Positions 1 through 5,360 are shown, counted from the stretch's first letter. The stretch: 6,331 nt of DNA from Syntrophomonas sp. UBA4922 (GCA_002398825.1 DHBS01000018.1:46375-52705), one strand, 5' to 3'. A program made the numbers and translations. The notes: a model not told the origin generated them from the sequence alone.

Positions 1-414
1 CACTCCCACCACCAGGGAGCCGGCGATCCCCAGGAGAAACTGCCCCGCGCCGGTGACGATGCCGGCCGCGATAGCCCAGAAAACGTACACGATATCGACC
101 GGGTCTTTGATGGGGGTCCTGAACCTGACAATGCTCAGGGCGCCGACCATGCCCAGGGAGAGAATGATGTTAGAGGTCACCGCCATGATGATCAGGGTGG
201 TGATCATGGCCATGGCCACCAGGGAGACATTGAAATTGCGGGAATACATCACTCCGTTGAAGGTTTTCTTGTAGATGGTGTAGATGAAAAGCCCCAGGAG
301 AAAGGAGATCAAGAGGCTGACCGCCACGTCCACCAGGGAGAAGCTGGTCACCGCCTGTTCGAGCACGTTATTCTTGAAAATGTCAGTGAAATTAAAGGTA
401 TTGCCGTCTGGCAT
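1..414 (-). CDS. DUF4956 domain membrane protein (partial, C-terminus beyond the window)
   Basis: An ATG at 414 on the minus strand opens 138 codons that stay open to base 1, so the 3' end is missing; family members are usually somewhat over 200 residues. A GGAGGA ribosome site (421-426) sits 6 bases upstream. The protein is strongly hydrophobic, with likely membrane segments near residues 28-48, 62-80, 82-95 and from 108 on. Between them lies the diagnostic GALSIVRFRTPIKDP stretch (residues 91-105), the hallmark I recognise for DUF4956. Bacterial DUF4956 genes are commonly paired with VTC-domain polyphosphate polymerase genes, and this one starts 25 bp after such a gene, so they very probably form one transcript. 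The biochemical function of DUF4956 is not established; a membrane partner of the cytosolic VTC domain, perhaps in polyphosphate export or anchoring, is inference. Confidence 0.88.
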   Translation of the reverse strand, partial: MPDGNTFNFTDIFKNNVLEQAVTSFSLVDVAVSLLISFLLGLFIYTIYKKTFNGVMYSRNFNVSLVAMAMITTLIIMAVTSNIILSLGMVGALSIVRFRTPIKDPVDIVYVFWAIAAGIVTGAGQFLLGIAGSLVVGV

Positions 415-439
415 GGTCTGTCCTCCGTTTCGTAAGTTA

Positions 440-1120
440 TTAATCGAAGCGCCGGCAGATGGCGTATTTGGACAAGGCCGCCCGCTGCCGGCTGTTCAGC
501 ATCAAAAGGTCCGCTATGTGGGCAGGGAGAAACTCATCATATTTAATCTCCAGTATGGAAAGTCCCTCATCCGTCACCCCGGTCAGGGGCAAGGCAGAAT
601 TGAGGAAATCCACCGAGCTGAGCCCGGTCACCAGGTTGCTATCCAGGGTGACGCGCACCCTGCCCGGATCCCACTCATAGGCCTCGCGTTCATACTGCAC
701 TATGGTCCGGGGCTTAAACAGTCCCGTGGACATTTTACTGTACAGCCGGCGGCACACCATCTCCGGGCGATGCTTGAGGAAGGCGAAATCTCCCGCAAGG
801 ATGGCCGCGCATTCCTCCCGGATCAAAGGCGCCGCCTCCTTGTAGCCCAGGCCGTTGTTCTTTACCTTCAGTTCAAGCCTGATCACCGACGCTTCGCGGT
901 CATAGGTGCGGATGCGGAACTTCTCGCGGTAGATGGCCCCCATAAATTTATCCATGAGGGCGTGATTATCGATGTCGTCAAAATACAAGCTCCTGACCAC
1001 ATAGCTGCCGTCCGGCCCGGCGAACCGGTCCCGCCTCATGACATGGGAAAGGCGACTGGATAAGAGCGCCTTATCGAAACTGTTGATGCCAATTTTCAAC
1101 TCATGGCGGTATTTAGGCAA
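440..1120 (-). CDS. VTC-domain protein, polyphosphate polymerase-like
   Basis: A 226-residue protein of the VTC family, the catalytic tunnel-fold domain that in yeast Vtc4 makes polyphosphate from ATP. Visible family motifs, counted from the chosen start, are YRHELK (4-9), RSLYFDD (43-49), FRIRTYD (68-74), RLELKVK (81-87), K94, KPRTIVQYERE (136-146) and ILEIKYDEFLP (189-199). The regularly spaced Arg/Lys and Glu residues are those expected to line the phosphate-binding, metal-dependent tunnel. I chose the TTG at 1120 because AAGGTGGTGA (1126-1135) lies 5 bases upstream and because bacterial members start just before YRHELK. An in-frame GTG at 1177 would add 19 residues without similarity and has no good ribosome site. 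It has no membrane segment, so the product is cytosolic; the DUF4956 gene follows immediately. Whether it truly makes polyphosphate is inferred from the family. Confidence 0.88.
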   Translation of the reverse strand: MPKYRHELKIGINSFDKALLSSRLSHVMRRDRFAGPDGSYVVRSLYFDDIDNHALMDKFMGAIYREKFRIRTYDREASVIRLELKVKNNGLGYKEAAPLIREECAAILAGDFAFLKHRPEMVCRRLYSKMSTGLFKPRTIVQYEREAYEWDPGRVRVTLDSNLVTGLSSVDFLNSALPLTGVTDEGLSILEIKYDEFLPAHIADLLMLNSRQRAALSKYAICRRFD

Positions 1121-1125
1121 ATGAT

Positions 1126-1135
1126 TCACCACCTT
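1126..1135 (-). promoter_or_regulatory. Ribosome binding site deciding the TTG start of the VTC gene
   Basis: On the minus strand AAGGTGGTGA differs by one base from the anti-Shine-Dalgarno complement AAGGAGGTGA. It is 5 bases before the TTG at 1120. The longer GTG-started reading frame (1177) has no comparable site, so this supports the shorter protein. Confidence 0.6.
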
Positions 1136-1243
1136 CTCTGAGAAACCATCTGCCGCCGCACGCCCTGATCCCGGCACGGGGCTGTCTGAATCACCCGATG
1201 GCGAATTCCTTTCCGGGCGGTCTTCAATCTGTGTCGGGACTTC

Positions 1244-1254
1244 GTCACAGTGAC
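1244..1254. repeat. Short palindrome GTCACAGTGAC in the VTC leader
   Basis: Two perfect 5-bp arms around a single central base lie between the predicted -10 element (1287-1292) and the VTC start codon, so they would be transcribed as leader RNA. The size would suit a small dimeric repressor half-site pair, but nothing else supports a role. Confidence 0.25.
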
Positions 1255-1286
1255 TCGAGCAAAGGTTTCATAATTTTTCTGTTCCA

Positions 1287-1329
1287 ATTGTATTCTGGGA
1301 AAGTGAACAAAAGGTGAACACTGGGTGAA
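1287..1329 (-). promoter_or_regulatory. Candidate Pho-box-type promoter of the VTC-DUF4956 operon
   Basis: On the minus strand TTCACC (1329-1324), TTCACC (1318-1313) and TTCACT (1307-1302) repeat with an exact 11-bp period, that is, 6-bp boxes with 5-bp spacers. A TACAAT -10 element (1292-1287) follows after 9 bases, and there is no usable -35 hexamer, as expected for an activator-dependent promoter. Known Pho boxes (PhoB of E. coli, PhoP of Bacillus with TTNACA-like boxes) are direct repeats with 11-bp periodicity placed this way. Regulation by a PhoP/PhoB-type response regulator fits a polyphosphate gene but is inference; another OmpR-family regulator would look similar. The predicted leader to the TTG start is long, about 160 bases. 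Confidence 0.5.
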
Positions 1330-1387
1330 ATTATTGCTATATCGCCGTCGCAGGATGACAAAAATGGCGGTTGCTGATAAGTATTAC

Positions 1388-1423
1388 TTAATATATTACT
1401 TAATATATTAAGTAATATATTAA
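1388..1423. promoter_or_regulatory. Perfect 36-bp palindrome, likely operator of the Phd/ParE operon
   Basis: The 36 bases are self-complementary without a mismatch, centred between 1405 and 1406, and consist only of A and T apart from one C (1399) and one G (1412). The unit ATTACTTAATAT occurs at 1383-1394 and 1396-1407 and inverted at 1406-1417, so there are three copies of one box. The right arm covers the -35 position of the promoter at 1433-1441. Phd/YefM antitoxins bind palindromes over their own promoter and are helped by the toxin (conditional cooperativity). That this is their operator is inferred from position and symmetry. A role as a divergent element for the minus-strand operon is less likely, since its promoter lies about 100 bp away. 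Confidence 0.6.
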
Positions 1424-1432
1424 AATAATAAA

Positions 1433-1441
1433 TGTTATAAT
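1433..1441 (+). promoter_or_regulatory. Extended -10 promoter of the toxin-antitoxin operon
   Basis: TGT followed by a consensus TATAAT (1436-1441) forms an extended -10 element. The -35 region 17 bases upstream (about 1413-1418, TAATAT) is poor and lies inside the right arm of the 36-bp palindrome, so a bound repressor would block RNA polymerase. Transcription would start near 1448, leaving a leader of roughly 23 bases that holds the ribosome site GGAGGTGAT (1457-1465). Confidence 0.55.
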
Positions 1442-1470
1442 TATTACATCAACTACGGAGGTGATAAATA

Positions 1471-1719
1471 ATGCCCACCATTAAACCGGTATCTGATCTC
1501 AGGAATTACAATGAGGTTCTGAGGGAATGTCGTGATGGAGAACCAGTTTTTCTAACCAAGAACGGACGAGGCAAATATGTCCTTATGGATATTCAAGATT
1601 ATGAAAAACAACAGACTATTATTGAACTTCTTTCGAAGTTATCAGAAGCCGAAACTACCATTAAAAATGGCGAAGAGTGGCTGACCTTGAATGATCTTAA
1701 GAATCGCCTGGGGGTTTAA
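1471..1719 (+). CDS. Phd/YefM-family antitoxin
   Basis: An 82-residue protein starting at ATG, 5 bases after GGAGGTGAT (1457-1465), one of the best ribosome sites in the window. The N-terminal half is the Phd/YefM DNA-binding fold: IKPVSDLRNYNEVL (residues 4-17), GEPVFLTKNGRGKYVLM (23-39) and the helix start DIQDYEK. The C-terminal tail (about 50-82) is acidic and helical, the part expected to wrap around and block the toxin. The length is typical for the family. It should repress its own operon through the upstream palindrome and neutralise the toxin encoded 3 bases downstream. A strong ribosome site here against a weak one on the toxin fits the need for antitoxin excess. Family assignment is firm; autoregulation is inferred from the family and from the operator-like site. 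Confidence 0.9.
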   Translation: MPTIKPVSDLRNYNEVLRECRDGEPVFLTKNGRGKYVLMDIQDYEKQQTIIELLSKLSEAETTIKNGEEWLTLNDLKNRLGV

Positions 1720-1722
1720 TAT

Positions 1723-2040
1723 GTGGTTAAAATCAGAATAAACCCGGTAGCGGGCACTGATCTACAAGAGATCAAGGACTTCCTTATGGGAAAAAACCCA
1801 TCTGCAGCGGTTGAAACCGTACGGTTGATTATCTCAAAGATAGAAGCATTGACGGATTTCCCAGAGATGGGATCTCCGCTGGCGCCACGGATCAAGCAAC
1901 CCAGCAGATATCGCTACGTAATATGTGAACAATATCTGATATTTTATATATTCGAAGATAACATCGTGTCAGTTCAGAGAGTACTACACGCTAAACGGAA
2001 TATCGCTTCTTTGCTGCTAGACGGCCAGGAAGAGTCATAA
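1723..2040 (+). CDS. RelE/ParE-family toxin
   Basis: A 105-residue protein read from GTG at 1723, three bases after the antitoxin stop; the nearby ATG at 1721 is in the wrong frame. RelE/ParE signatures are the first strand VKIRINPVAGTDLQEI (residues 2-17), the basic, proline-containing turn around GSPLAPRIKQPSRYRYVI, and the last strands QYLIFYIFEDNIVSVQRVLHAKRNIASLL. The pattern YLIFY...VQRVLHAKR favours the ParE branch (gyrase poisons) over RelE mRNA interferases, but the branches cannot be separated safely by eye. Its ribosome site is only a G-run (1710-1714), so translation is probably coupled to the antitoxin. The frame is intact with an ordinary family length, so the module looks functional. 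It could serve to stabilise the region or as a stress or phage-response element. Confidence 0.88.
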   Translation: MVKIRINPVAGTDLQEIKDFLMGKNPSAAVETVRLIISKIEALTDFPEMGSPLAPRIKQPSRYRYVICEQYLIFYIFEDNIVSVQRVLHAKRNIASLLLDGQEES

Positions 2041-2407
2041 AGTACGCTTCCCTTAAGCAGTATCCTTGTGATTGATTTTTCAGATCCTTCACATTTACCC
2101 GTGATGTTAGATGCCGCTTATCATTCTGAGCGCCAGTGAAGAATCTTCCCACGCAACCATGAGATCGCAGAAATACATGGAGGGCATAGAACTTCGTGCC
2201 GGGCAAATTGGGGTAATGGTTTACATCAATGGGATGTTCAAGCCTCGACGTTCTGGGTCACCCCCTCAGCCTGATACCGGTATGGAACAAACTGCTAAGA
2301 AGCTACGCCATGGAGGCTTTGGAGGCTGAAAAGGCCAAGCATCATGACCACAAGGTCGGAGACCGGCAGCCAGATTGGTTGCACTCGGATTGAAGCCCGA
2401 AAGAAAT
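2041..2407. other. Gene-poor stretch after the toxin gene
   Basis: No reading frame here has a ribosome site and recognisable family features. It contains the interspersed-repeat-like sequence at 2121-2147 and an unproven 54-codon frame (2229-2393, plus). The other open frames on both strands have the proline- and arginine-rich make-up of chance frames. No transposase remnant or terminal inverted repeat was recognised, and no stem followed by a T-run marks the end of the toxin operon. Confidence 0.5.
2121..2147. repeat. Interspersed repeat of the CATTCTGAGCG...GAAGAATCT type
   Basis: The sequence TCATTCTGAGCGCCAGTGAA followed by GAATCTT matches a motif, CATTCTGAGCG(A/C)AG(C/T)GAAGAATCT, that I know as a dispersed intergenic element in many bacterial genomes, including Clostridia. 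TTCT and AGAA near the ends are complementary and could form a weak hairpin. Only one copy is in the window, so repetitiveness is recalled, not shown here. Confidence 0.4.
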
Positions 2408-2623
2408 CTACAGCCAGGGGGCTTTATCAACCTCATCGCCGCGTAAAACGGGGAGCAATTTCGAATACAGCGGTTCGGGCACGTTTTTGAGTGGGGTATC
2501 GTCAACCCTTAGAACTAAACTGGGTTTTACCCGTGCCTTTTGCGCCAGCTCGTTGGCTGTATAGCCCCGGTTCTTGCGAAGTTCTTTTACGGTTTTGTTG
2601 CGGAAACGGAAAGAGAAAAACAT
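2408..2623 (-). CDS. Small Xre-like helix-turn-helix protein
   Basis: A 71-residue protein read from ATG at 2623, with AAAGGA (2631-2636) 7 bases upstream. An upstream in-frame start would add 20 residues but would include the promoter and ribosome site, so the shorter form is preferred. Residues 12-40 (VKELRKNRGYTANELAQKARVKPSLVLRV) are a recognisable lambda-repressor-like helix-turn-helix: the first helix, a Gly-Tyr-Thr turn, ELAQKA as the positioning helix and KPSLVLRV as the recognition helix. The tail DTPLKNVPEPLYSKLLPVLRGD...PWL replaces the usual rest of the five-helix domain. A DNA-binding regulator is likely, but its target is unknown; the cluster of palindromes about 100 bp upstream is an obvious candidate. 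The gene stands alone on its strand. Confidence 0.72.
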   Translation of the reverse strand: MFFSFRFRNKTVKELRKNRGYTANELAQKARVKPSLVLRVDDTPLKNVPEPLYSKLLPVLRGDEVDKAPWL

Positions 2624-2651
2624 TTGGGTTTCCTTTGCGGGGTTTTTATTT

Positions 2652-2680
2652 AGTATAGCTGTCTCCACGAGCAAAAAGAA
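2652..2680 (-). promoter_or_regulatory. Promoter candidate of the HTH gene
   Basis: On the minus strand TTCTTT (2680-2675) and TATACT (2657-2652) are separated by 17 bases. The -10 matches the consensus at five of six positions; the -35 is weak. Transcription would start near 2645, about 22 bases before the ATG, just enough to hold the ribosome site. Confidence 0.4.
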
Positions 2681-2713
2681 CACCTATTCAGATGATTAAT
2701 ACAGCGATCCATC

Positions 2714-2779
2714 AACTTGTAAGGAATGCTTACAAGTTAGGATGTATGGGATTGTTTAAACAATTAGGCAATTCCTAAT
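2714..2779. repeat. Cluster of three adjacent palindromes
   Basis: Within 66 bases are AACTTGTAAG-gaatg-CTTACAAGTT (2714-2738, 10-bp perfect arms), the uninterrupted palindrome ATTGTTTAAACAAT (2751-2764), and ATTAGG-caatt-CCTAAT (2763-2779), which shares two bases with the second. The three differ in sequence, so they are not copies of one operator. No T-run follows the strong first stem, which speaks against a terminator. Operators for the neighbouring HTH protein or a recombination or attachment site are possible roles. Confidence 0.5.
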
Positions 2780-2854
2780 AGTTCATCATGAGAGCGTGGC
2801 AGCTTTGACAGCCTTTTTTCGCGCTACTGTTGGCTATCAGACAGGTTATGGAAT

Positions 2855-2869
2855 GTTGAACGATTCAAC
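2855..2869. repeat. Short inverted repeat GTTGAA-CGA-TTCAAC
   Basis: Two perfect 6-bp arms around three bases, in otherwise gene-free DNA. A related but imperfect version follows at about 2879-2896 (GTTGGATATTGAATC). It may be an operator half-site pair or chance. Confidence 0.25.
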
Positions 2870-3094
2870 TATCTGGAATTGTTGGATATTGAATCAAAGG
2901 GAGGGCGAAGAGTGATGTTATACTGGGGGATTAAGTAAGTGGATAGCCAGTTTGAAGATAAGATATTATTTTTAACCATAATTCATAATACACAGTTTCA
3001 ACACAATTGCAGGGATTTTGTAACTATTTCTGGAAAATTTTACTAAAGTGTGGATTAAGCGCATTTGGATATTTGTGTAAGGAGTGGTCCCCAG

Positions 3095-3454
3095 GTGCCT
3101 GAGAATATAGACGGTTTCAACGAAACCCAATCCTTCAAAGAGGTCCAGAAGGAAGCTAAGAGTTTAAGCAAATGGTTTGAAAGCATAGCTAAGATAAAAG
3201 CATCCGATCCCCAGGCTTTAGCCCAATTAGACAAAGCCTTAAAAACCCTTCCCGATGATGCGGATTTCATCCAACTGTATCAAATCTACAAAAACAAGGC
3301 TCAAGCCTTTGTTGCCGATGCGCGCCGTTATCGAGCCAACAACATTAAACGCCTGATCTCTGCCTATATCCGGGGACAGGCAGCAGAGCGGCAAAGCTAC
3401 CCGCGAGTTTATCAAGGGCTGGCGGAACGGTCCGCTGGAGCTGCAATTTCTTAA
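3095..3454 (+). CDS. Hypothetical charged helical protein, probably frameshifted near its C-terminus
   Basis: I do not recognise a named family. The chosen GTG start at 3095 follows AAGGAG (3079-3084) after 10 bases; an in-frame TTG at 3065 has no ribosome site. The 119-residue product is helical and charged (SFKEVQKEAKSLSKWFE, then DPQALAQLDKALKTLPDDADFIQLYQIYKNKAQAFVADARRYR), with no signal peptide or membrane segment. At the run of four G (3372-3375) the reading seems to slip. With one G fewer the frame would continue RQQSGKATREFIKGWRNGPLELQFL and end at TGA 3480-3482, whereas the present frame gives YPRVYQGLAERSAGAAIS. The GWRNGPLELQF ending looks far more protein-like and recalls C-termini of similar Clostridia proteins. 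It is therefore either a recent pseudogene or a sequencing indel. Its function is unknown. Confidence 0.6.
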   Translation: MPENIDGFNETQSFKEVQKEAKSLSKWFESIAKIKASDPQALAQLDKALKTLPDDADFIQLYQIYKNKAQAFVADARRYRANNIKRLISAYIRGQAAERQSYPRVYQGLAERSAGAAIS

Positions 3455-3524
3455 TATAAGTATCAGCAGAATCGAAGGGTGACAACACATTGTCCATCCT
3501 TTGAGATATAACTGGGGAAAGGCC

Positions 3525-3553
3525 TTGTGATGGGTTGGTTTGTTGAATACTGT
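3525..3553 (+). promoter_or_regulatory. Weak promoter candidate for the DUF1232 operon
   Basis: TTGTGA (3525-3530) and TACTGT (3548-3553) are separated by 17 bases. They match the consensus at four and three of six positions. The site would give a leader of about 25 bases containing the ribosome site at 3569-3579. Position is good, sequence only fair. Confidence 0.3.
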
Positions 3554-3586
3554 GCGTCAAATTATTTAGGAGAGGGGGGATAACGG

Positions 3587-3955
3587 ATGTCAGAAGATTA
3601 TGTAAACGATGATAGGGAGTTTGAGCAGCATGCTGGGGAATCTCAAGAAGATTACGTAAACCGAGGCTTTTTTAAAAAAGCCAAAAAATTTGCTGCTAAG
3701 GTTCCGCTTATTTCTGATGCAGTAGCAATGTATAATACGTTGAAAGACAACAAAACACCGATTTGGGCCAAAGCAACCATTACTGCTGCACTTGCTTATT
3801 TTATAATGCCAGCAGATGCTATACCAGATATCATAGCTGCAGTAGGATTTGTAGATGATGCCGGGACCATAGCCGCTGCGATGGCCGCCATATCATCAGT
3901 GATGACTGATGAACATCGTAAACAAGCAAATGATTGGCTCAACGGAGTCCAATAA
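3587..3955 (+). CDS. DUF1232 (YkvA-like) membrane protein
   Basis: A 122-residue protein starting at ATG 3587, with a G-rich ribosome site GGAGAGGGGGG (3569-3579). Residues 30-115 are the DUF1232 domain: a basic amphipathic stretch (FFKKAKKFAAKVPLISD), TPIWAKA (57-63), then the signature YFIMPADAIPDIIAAVGFVDDAG (71-93), which in the family reads roughly YxxxPxDxIPDxxPxxGxxDD. Residues 63-76 and 82-105 are hydrophobic, so membrane association is likely. The N-terminal 26 residues are acidic and contain EDYVN twice (3-7 and 21-25), an extension that is not part of the domain. The family is widespread but of unknown biochemical role. It begins a co-directional set with the zinc-ribbon gene (59-base gap) and the metalloprotease gene. 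Confidence 0.85.
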   Translation: MSEDYVNDDREFEQHAGESQEDYVNRGFFKKAKKFAAKVPLISDAVAMYNTLKDNKTPIWAKATITAALAYFIMPADAIPDIIAAVGFVDDAGTIAAAMAAISSVMTDEHRKQANDWLNGVQ

Positions 3956-4014
3956 ACTTAATGAGCATCCATGGTCCCCCTGACATCCATGAACGGTTAT
4001 TAAGGGAGGATTCT

Positions 4015-4443
4015 ATGAAGTACCTTTCAGAAGATAAAGAGTTTGTAATAGGTCAGTGTGAACGATGTAGATCGGAATTAAAGGTTCCCAAGGATAATCT
4101 CGTATCACGTAACGATAGTTTCGACCTGAAAGCGACGGTCCAGTGTCAATGCGGGAGAATCCATAATCTCATTTTAGGCAACAGTAAGACTCTGAAGTGG
4201 GCCAACGAAAAGGTAAAATTTGATCCCAATTATGTTTCTTCCAATCAAAGCAATACAGTTTCGTGTCCCCTCTGCAAATCAGTCCAATTATACGCTGGTG
4301 ACAAAGGGTTCAGCTTAGGTTCGGCAGCAGCCGGCGGGATACTATTTGGACCTGTAGGTTTATTGGGAGGCTTCTTAGGTAGTAAAACAGTAATGATTAC
4401 TTGCCTCAACTGCGGACATAAATGGGAAGCAGGCAGAATTTAA
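4015..4443 (+). CDS. Double zinc-ribbon protein with glycine-rich hydrophobic insert
   Basis: ATG 4015 follows AAGGGAGGA (4002-4010) and gives 142 residues; a longer in-frame opening from 3934 overlaps the previous gene and lacks such a site. Two Cys4 sites are visible: C15-x2-C18 with C44-x-C46, and C84-x2-C87 with C130-x2-C133 (CLNCGHKW). Inside the second ribbon lies a glycine/alanine-rich hydrophobic stretch, FSLGSAAAGGILFGPVGLLG (99-118) followed by GFLGSK. It resembles a hairpin membrane insert that I know from small Firmicutes zinc-ribbon proteins of the GPVGLLAGFxGS type. The role is unknown. A zinc-stabilised adaptor, possibly membrane-associated through this hairpin, is inference. 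It lies 11 bases before the metalloprotease gene, so the two are almost surely co-translated. Confidence 0.75.
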   Translation: MKYLSEDKEFVIGQCERCRSELKVPKDNLVSRNDSFDLKATVQCQCGRIHNLILGNSKTLKWANEKVKFDPNYVSSNQSNTVSCPLCKSVQLYAGDKGFSLGSAAAGGILFGPVGLLGGFLGSKTVMITCLNCGHKWEAGRI

Positions 4444-4454
4444 TTGGAGTAAAA

Positions 4455-5360
4455 ATGGCCAAGAAAGATACCCCCGAACTAGATAAACTATTTCAAGAAA
4501 TAGGTACATATCGCCGAAGCCAGGATTATTCTGAACTTCTAAAATTTATTAAGAAGTTCCCTGAAATCGCGTCCTTCAATGCCATGCTTATCAATATTCA
4601 GAAACCAGGCAGCCAATATGTCGCATTAGCATCGGTTTGGAGGGAGAGGTTCGGCAGGCACGTTGTGCCCGGAGGAAGGCCACTTGTTATCCTACGCCCA
4701 TTTGGGCCGGTAACATATGTTTTTGAACTGGGAGATACGGTAGGCACTAAGCCGTTTCCGCCTGAATTATTGAACCCATTCAGAGTAGAAGGGAGAATTA
4801 GCACTGTTGATTATAACAACCTATTAAACAGCCTTATCAACTACGGTATTGCCTATTATAAATCAGACCACGGGTCAGCTAGCGCGGGATTTATACAGAC
4901 CAATCGAAACCCGGAACAGCAGACTGTAGTTAAATCGAACAAGGTGTATTGGATCAAGGTGCTCTTCAACATGGTTTTAAATAGAAACCATCCAATAGAA
5001 ACTAAATTTGCCACGATAGTACATGAATTAGGGCATCTATTTTGCGGACATCTAGGAAGTCCTAGCGATAAATGGTGGACTGGCAGACCAATGCTACATA
5101 AAGATGTTAAGGAATTTGAAGCCGAAAGTGTTTGCTGGTTGGTGTGCGAAAGGATGGGGATACACAATCCGTCAGCAGAATACCTGAACGGATATCTAGG
5201 CAATAACGAAGAAATCCCCGATATTAGTATTGAGACTGTTCTGAAAGCTGTTAATATGGTTGAAACTATGATTAAGGGAACCAGCGTCACAAAGAAAGAG
5301 ATTATAGAAAAAACGGCCACTGTGAACAACGGTATTAAGAAATTCAAAAGAAGCAGATAG
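4455..5360 (+). CDS. ArdC/ImmA-like zinc metallopeptidase with N-terminal ArdC-type domain
   Basis: ATG 4455 is preceded by TTGGAG (4444-4449) and gives 301 residues; an in-frame start at 4422 would overlap the zinc-ribbon gene. Residues 8-90 look like the ArdC N-terminal domain (single-strand DNA binding in ArdC): SFNAMLINIQKPGSQYVALA, then a W..RFGR..VPGGRPLVILRPFGP segment. The C-terminal half holds the metallopeptidase site H190-E-L-G-H194 (IVHELGHLFCGHLG), with H199 nearby and a downstream EFEAESVCWLVCERMG helix whose E222 or E224 should be the third zinc ligand. ArdC proteins counter restriction, and ImmA/IrrE relatives cleave repressors; either role is possible. There is no signal peptide, so it should act in the cytosol. 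The stop codon overlaps the ribosome site of a RadC-like remnant. Confidence 0.82.
   Translation: MAKKDTPELDKLFQEIGTYRRSQDYSELLKFIKKFPEIASFNAMLINIQKPGSQYVALASVWRERFGRHVVPGGRPLVILRPFGPVTYVFELGDTVGTKPFPPELLNPFRVEGRISTVDYNNLLNSLINYGIAYYKSDHGSASAGFIQTNRNPEQQTVVKSNKVYWIKVLFNMVLNRNHPIETKFATIVHELGHLFCGHLGSPSDKWWTGRPMLHKDVKEFEAESVCWLVCERMGIHNPSAEYLNGYLGNNEEIPDISIETVLKAVNMVETMIKGTSVTKKEIIEKTATVNNGIKKFKRSR

Larger units (their letters stand above)
2624..3094. other. Gene-free intergenic region between divergent genes
   Basis: About 470 bases without a supported gene separate the minus-strand HTH gene and the plus-strand gene at 3095. The left third holds the HTH promoter and three adjacent palindromes (2714-2779). 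A GTTGAA-CGA-TTCAAC hairpin lies at 2855-2869. The right part (2950-3060) is AT-rich and should contain the promoter of the next gene; TTGTAA (3018-3023) and TACTAA (3041-3046) with a 17-base spacer is the best but weak candidate. At 2918 an ATG with a purine-rich leader opens only a seven-codon frame. The size and structure suggest a regulatory region or the scar of a lost element. Confidence 0.5.

Noticed and set aside
53..1063. Plus-strand open frames opposite the DUF4956 and VTC genes
   Set aside because: They are shadows: the minus strand encodes recognisable family motifs over the same bases, with ribosome sites, while the plus frames have none.
1991..2505. Overlapping open frames on both strands in the gap after the toxin gene
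   Set aside because: They lack ribosome sites, have proline/arginine-rich chance-like composition, and two of them run into neighbouring genes.
2790..2818. GGC...GCC followed by TTTTTT as a terminator
   Set aside because: The stem would have only three sound base pairs, and no gene ends nearby on the plus strand.
2918..2941. ATG with purine-rich leader reading MLYWGIK, similar to the start of IS110-type transposases
   Set aside because: The frame stops after seven codons and no downstream frame continues with transposase-like sequence.
2831..2949. Inverted TGGCTATC (2831-2838) and GATAGCCA (2942-2949) as ends of a small mobile element
   Set aside because: Only 8 bases match, no target duplication flanks them, and the similarity does not extend outward.
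3966..3991. Direct repeat CATCCATG at 3966 and 3984
   Set aside because: Eight bases only, two copies in a short gene gap; probably chance.
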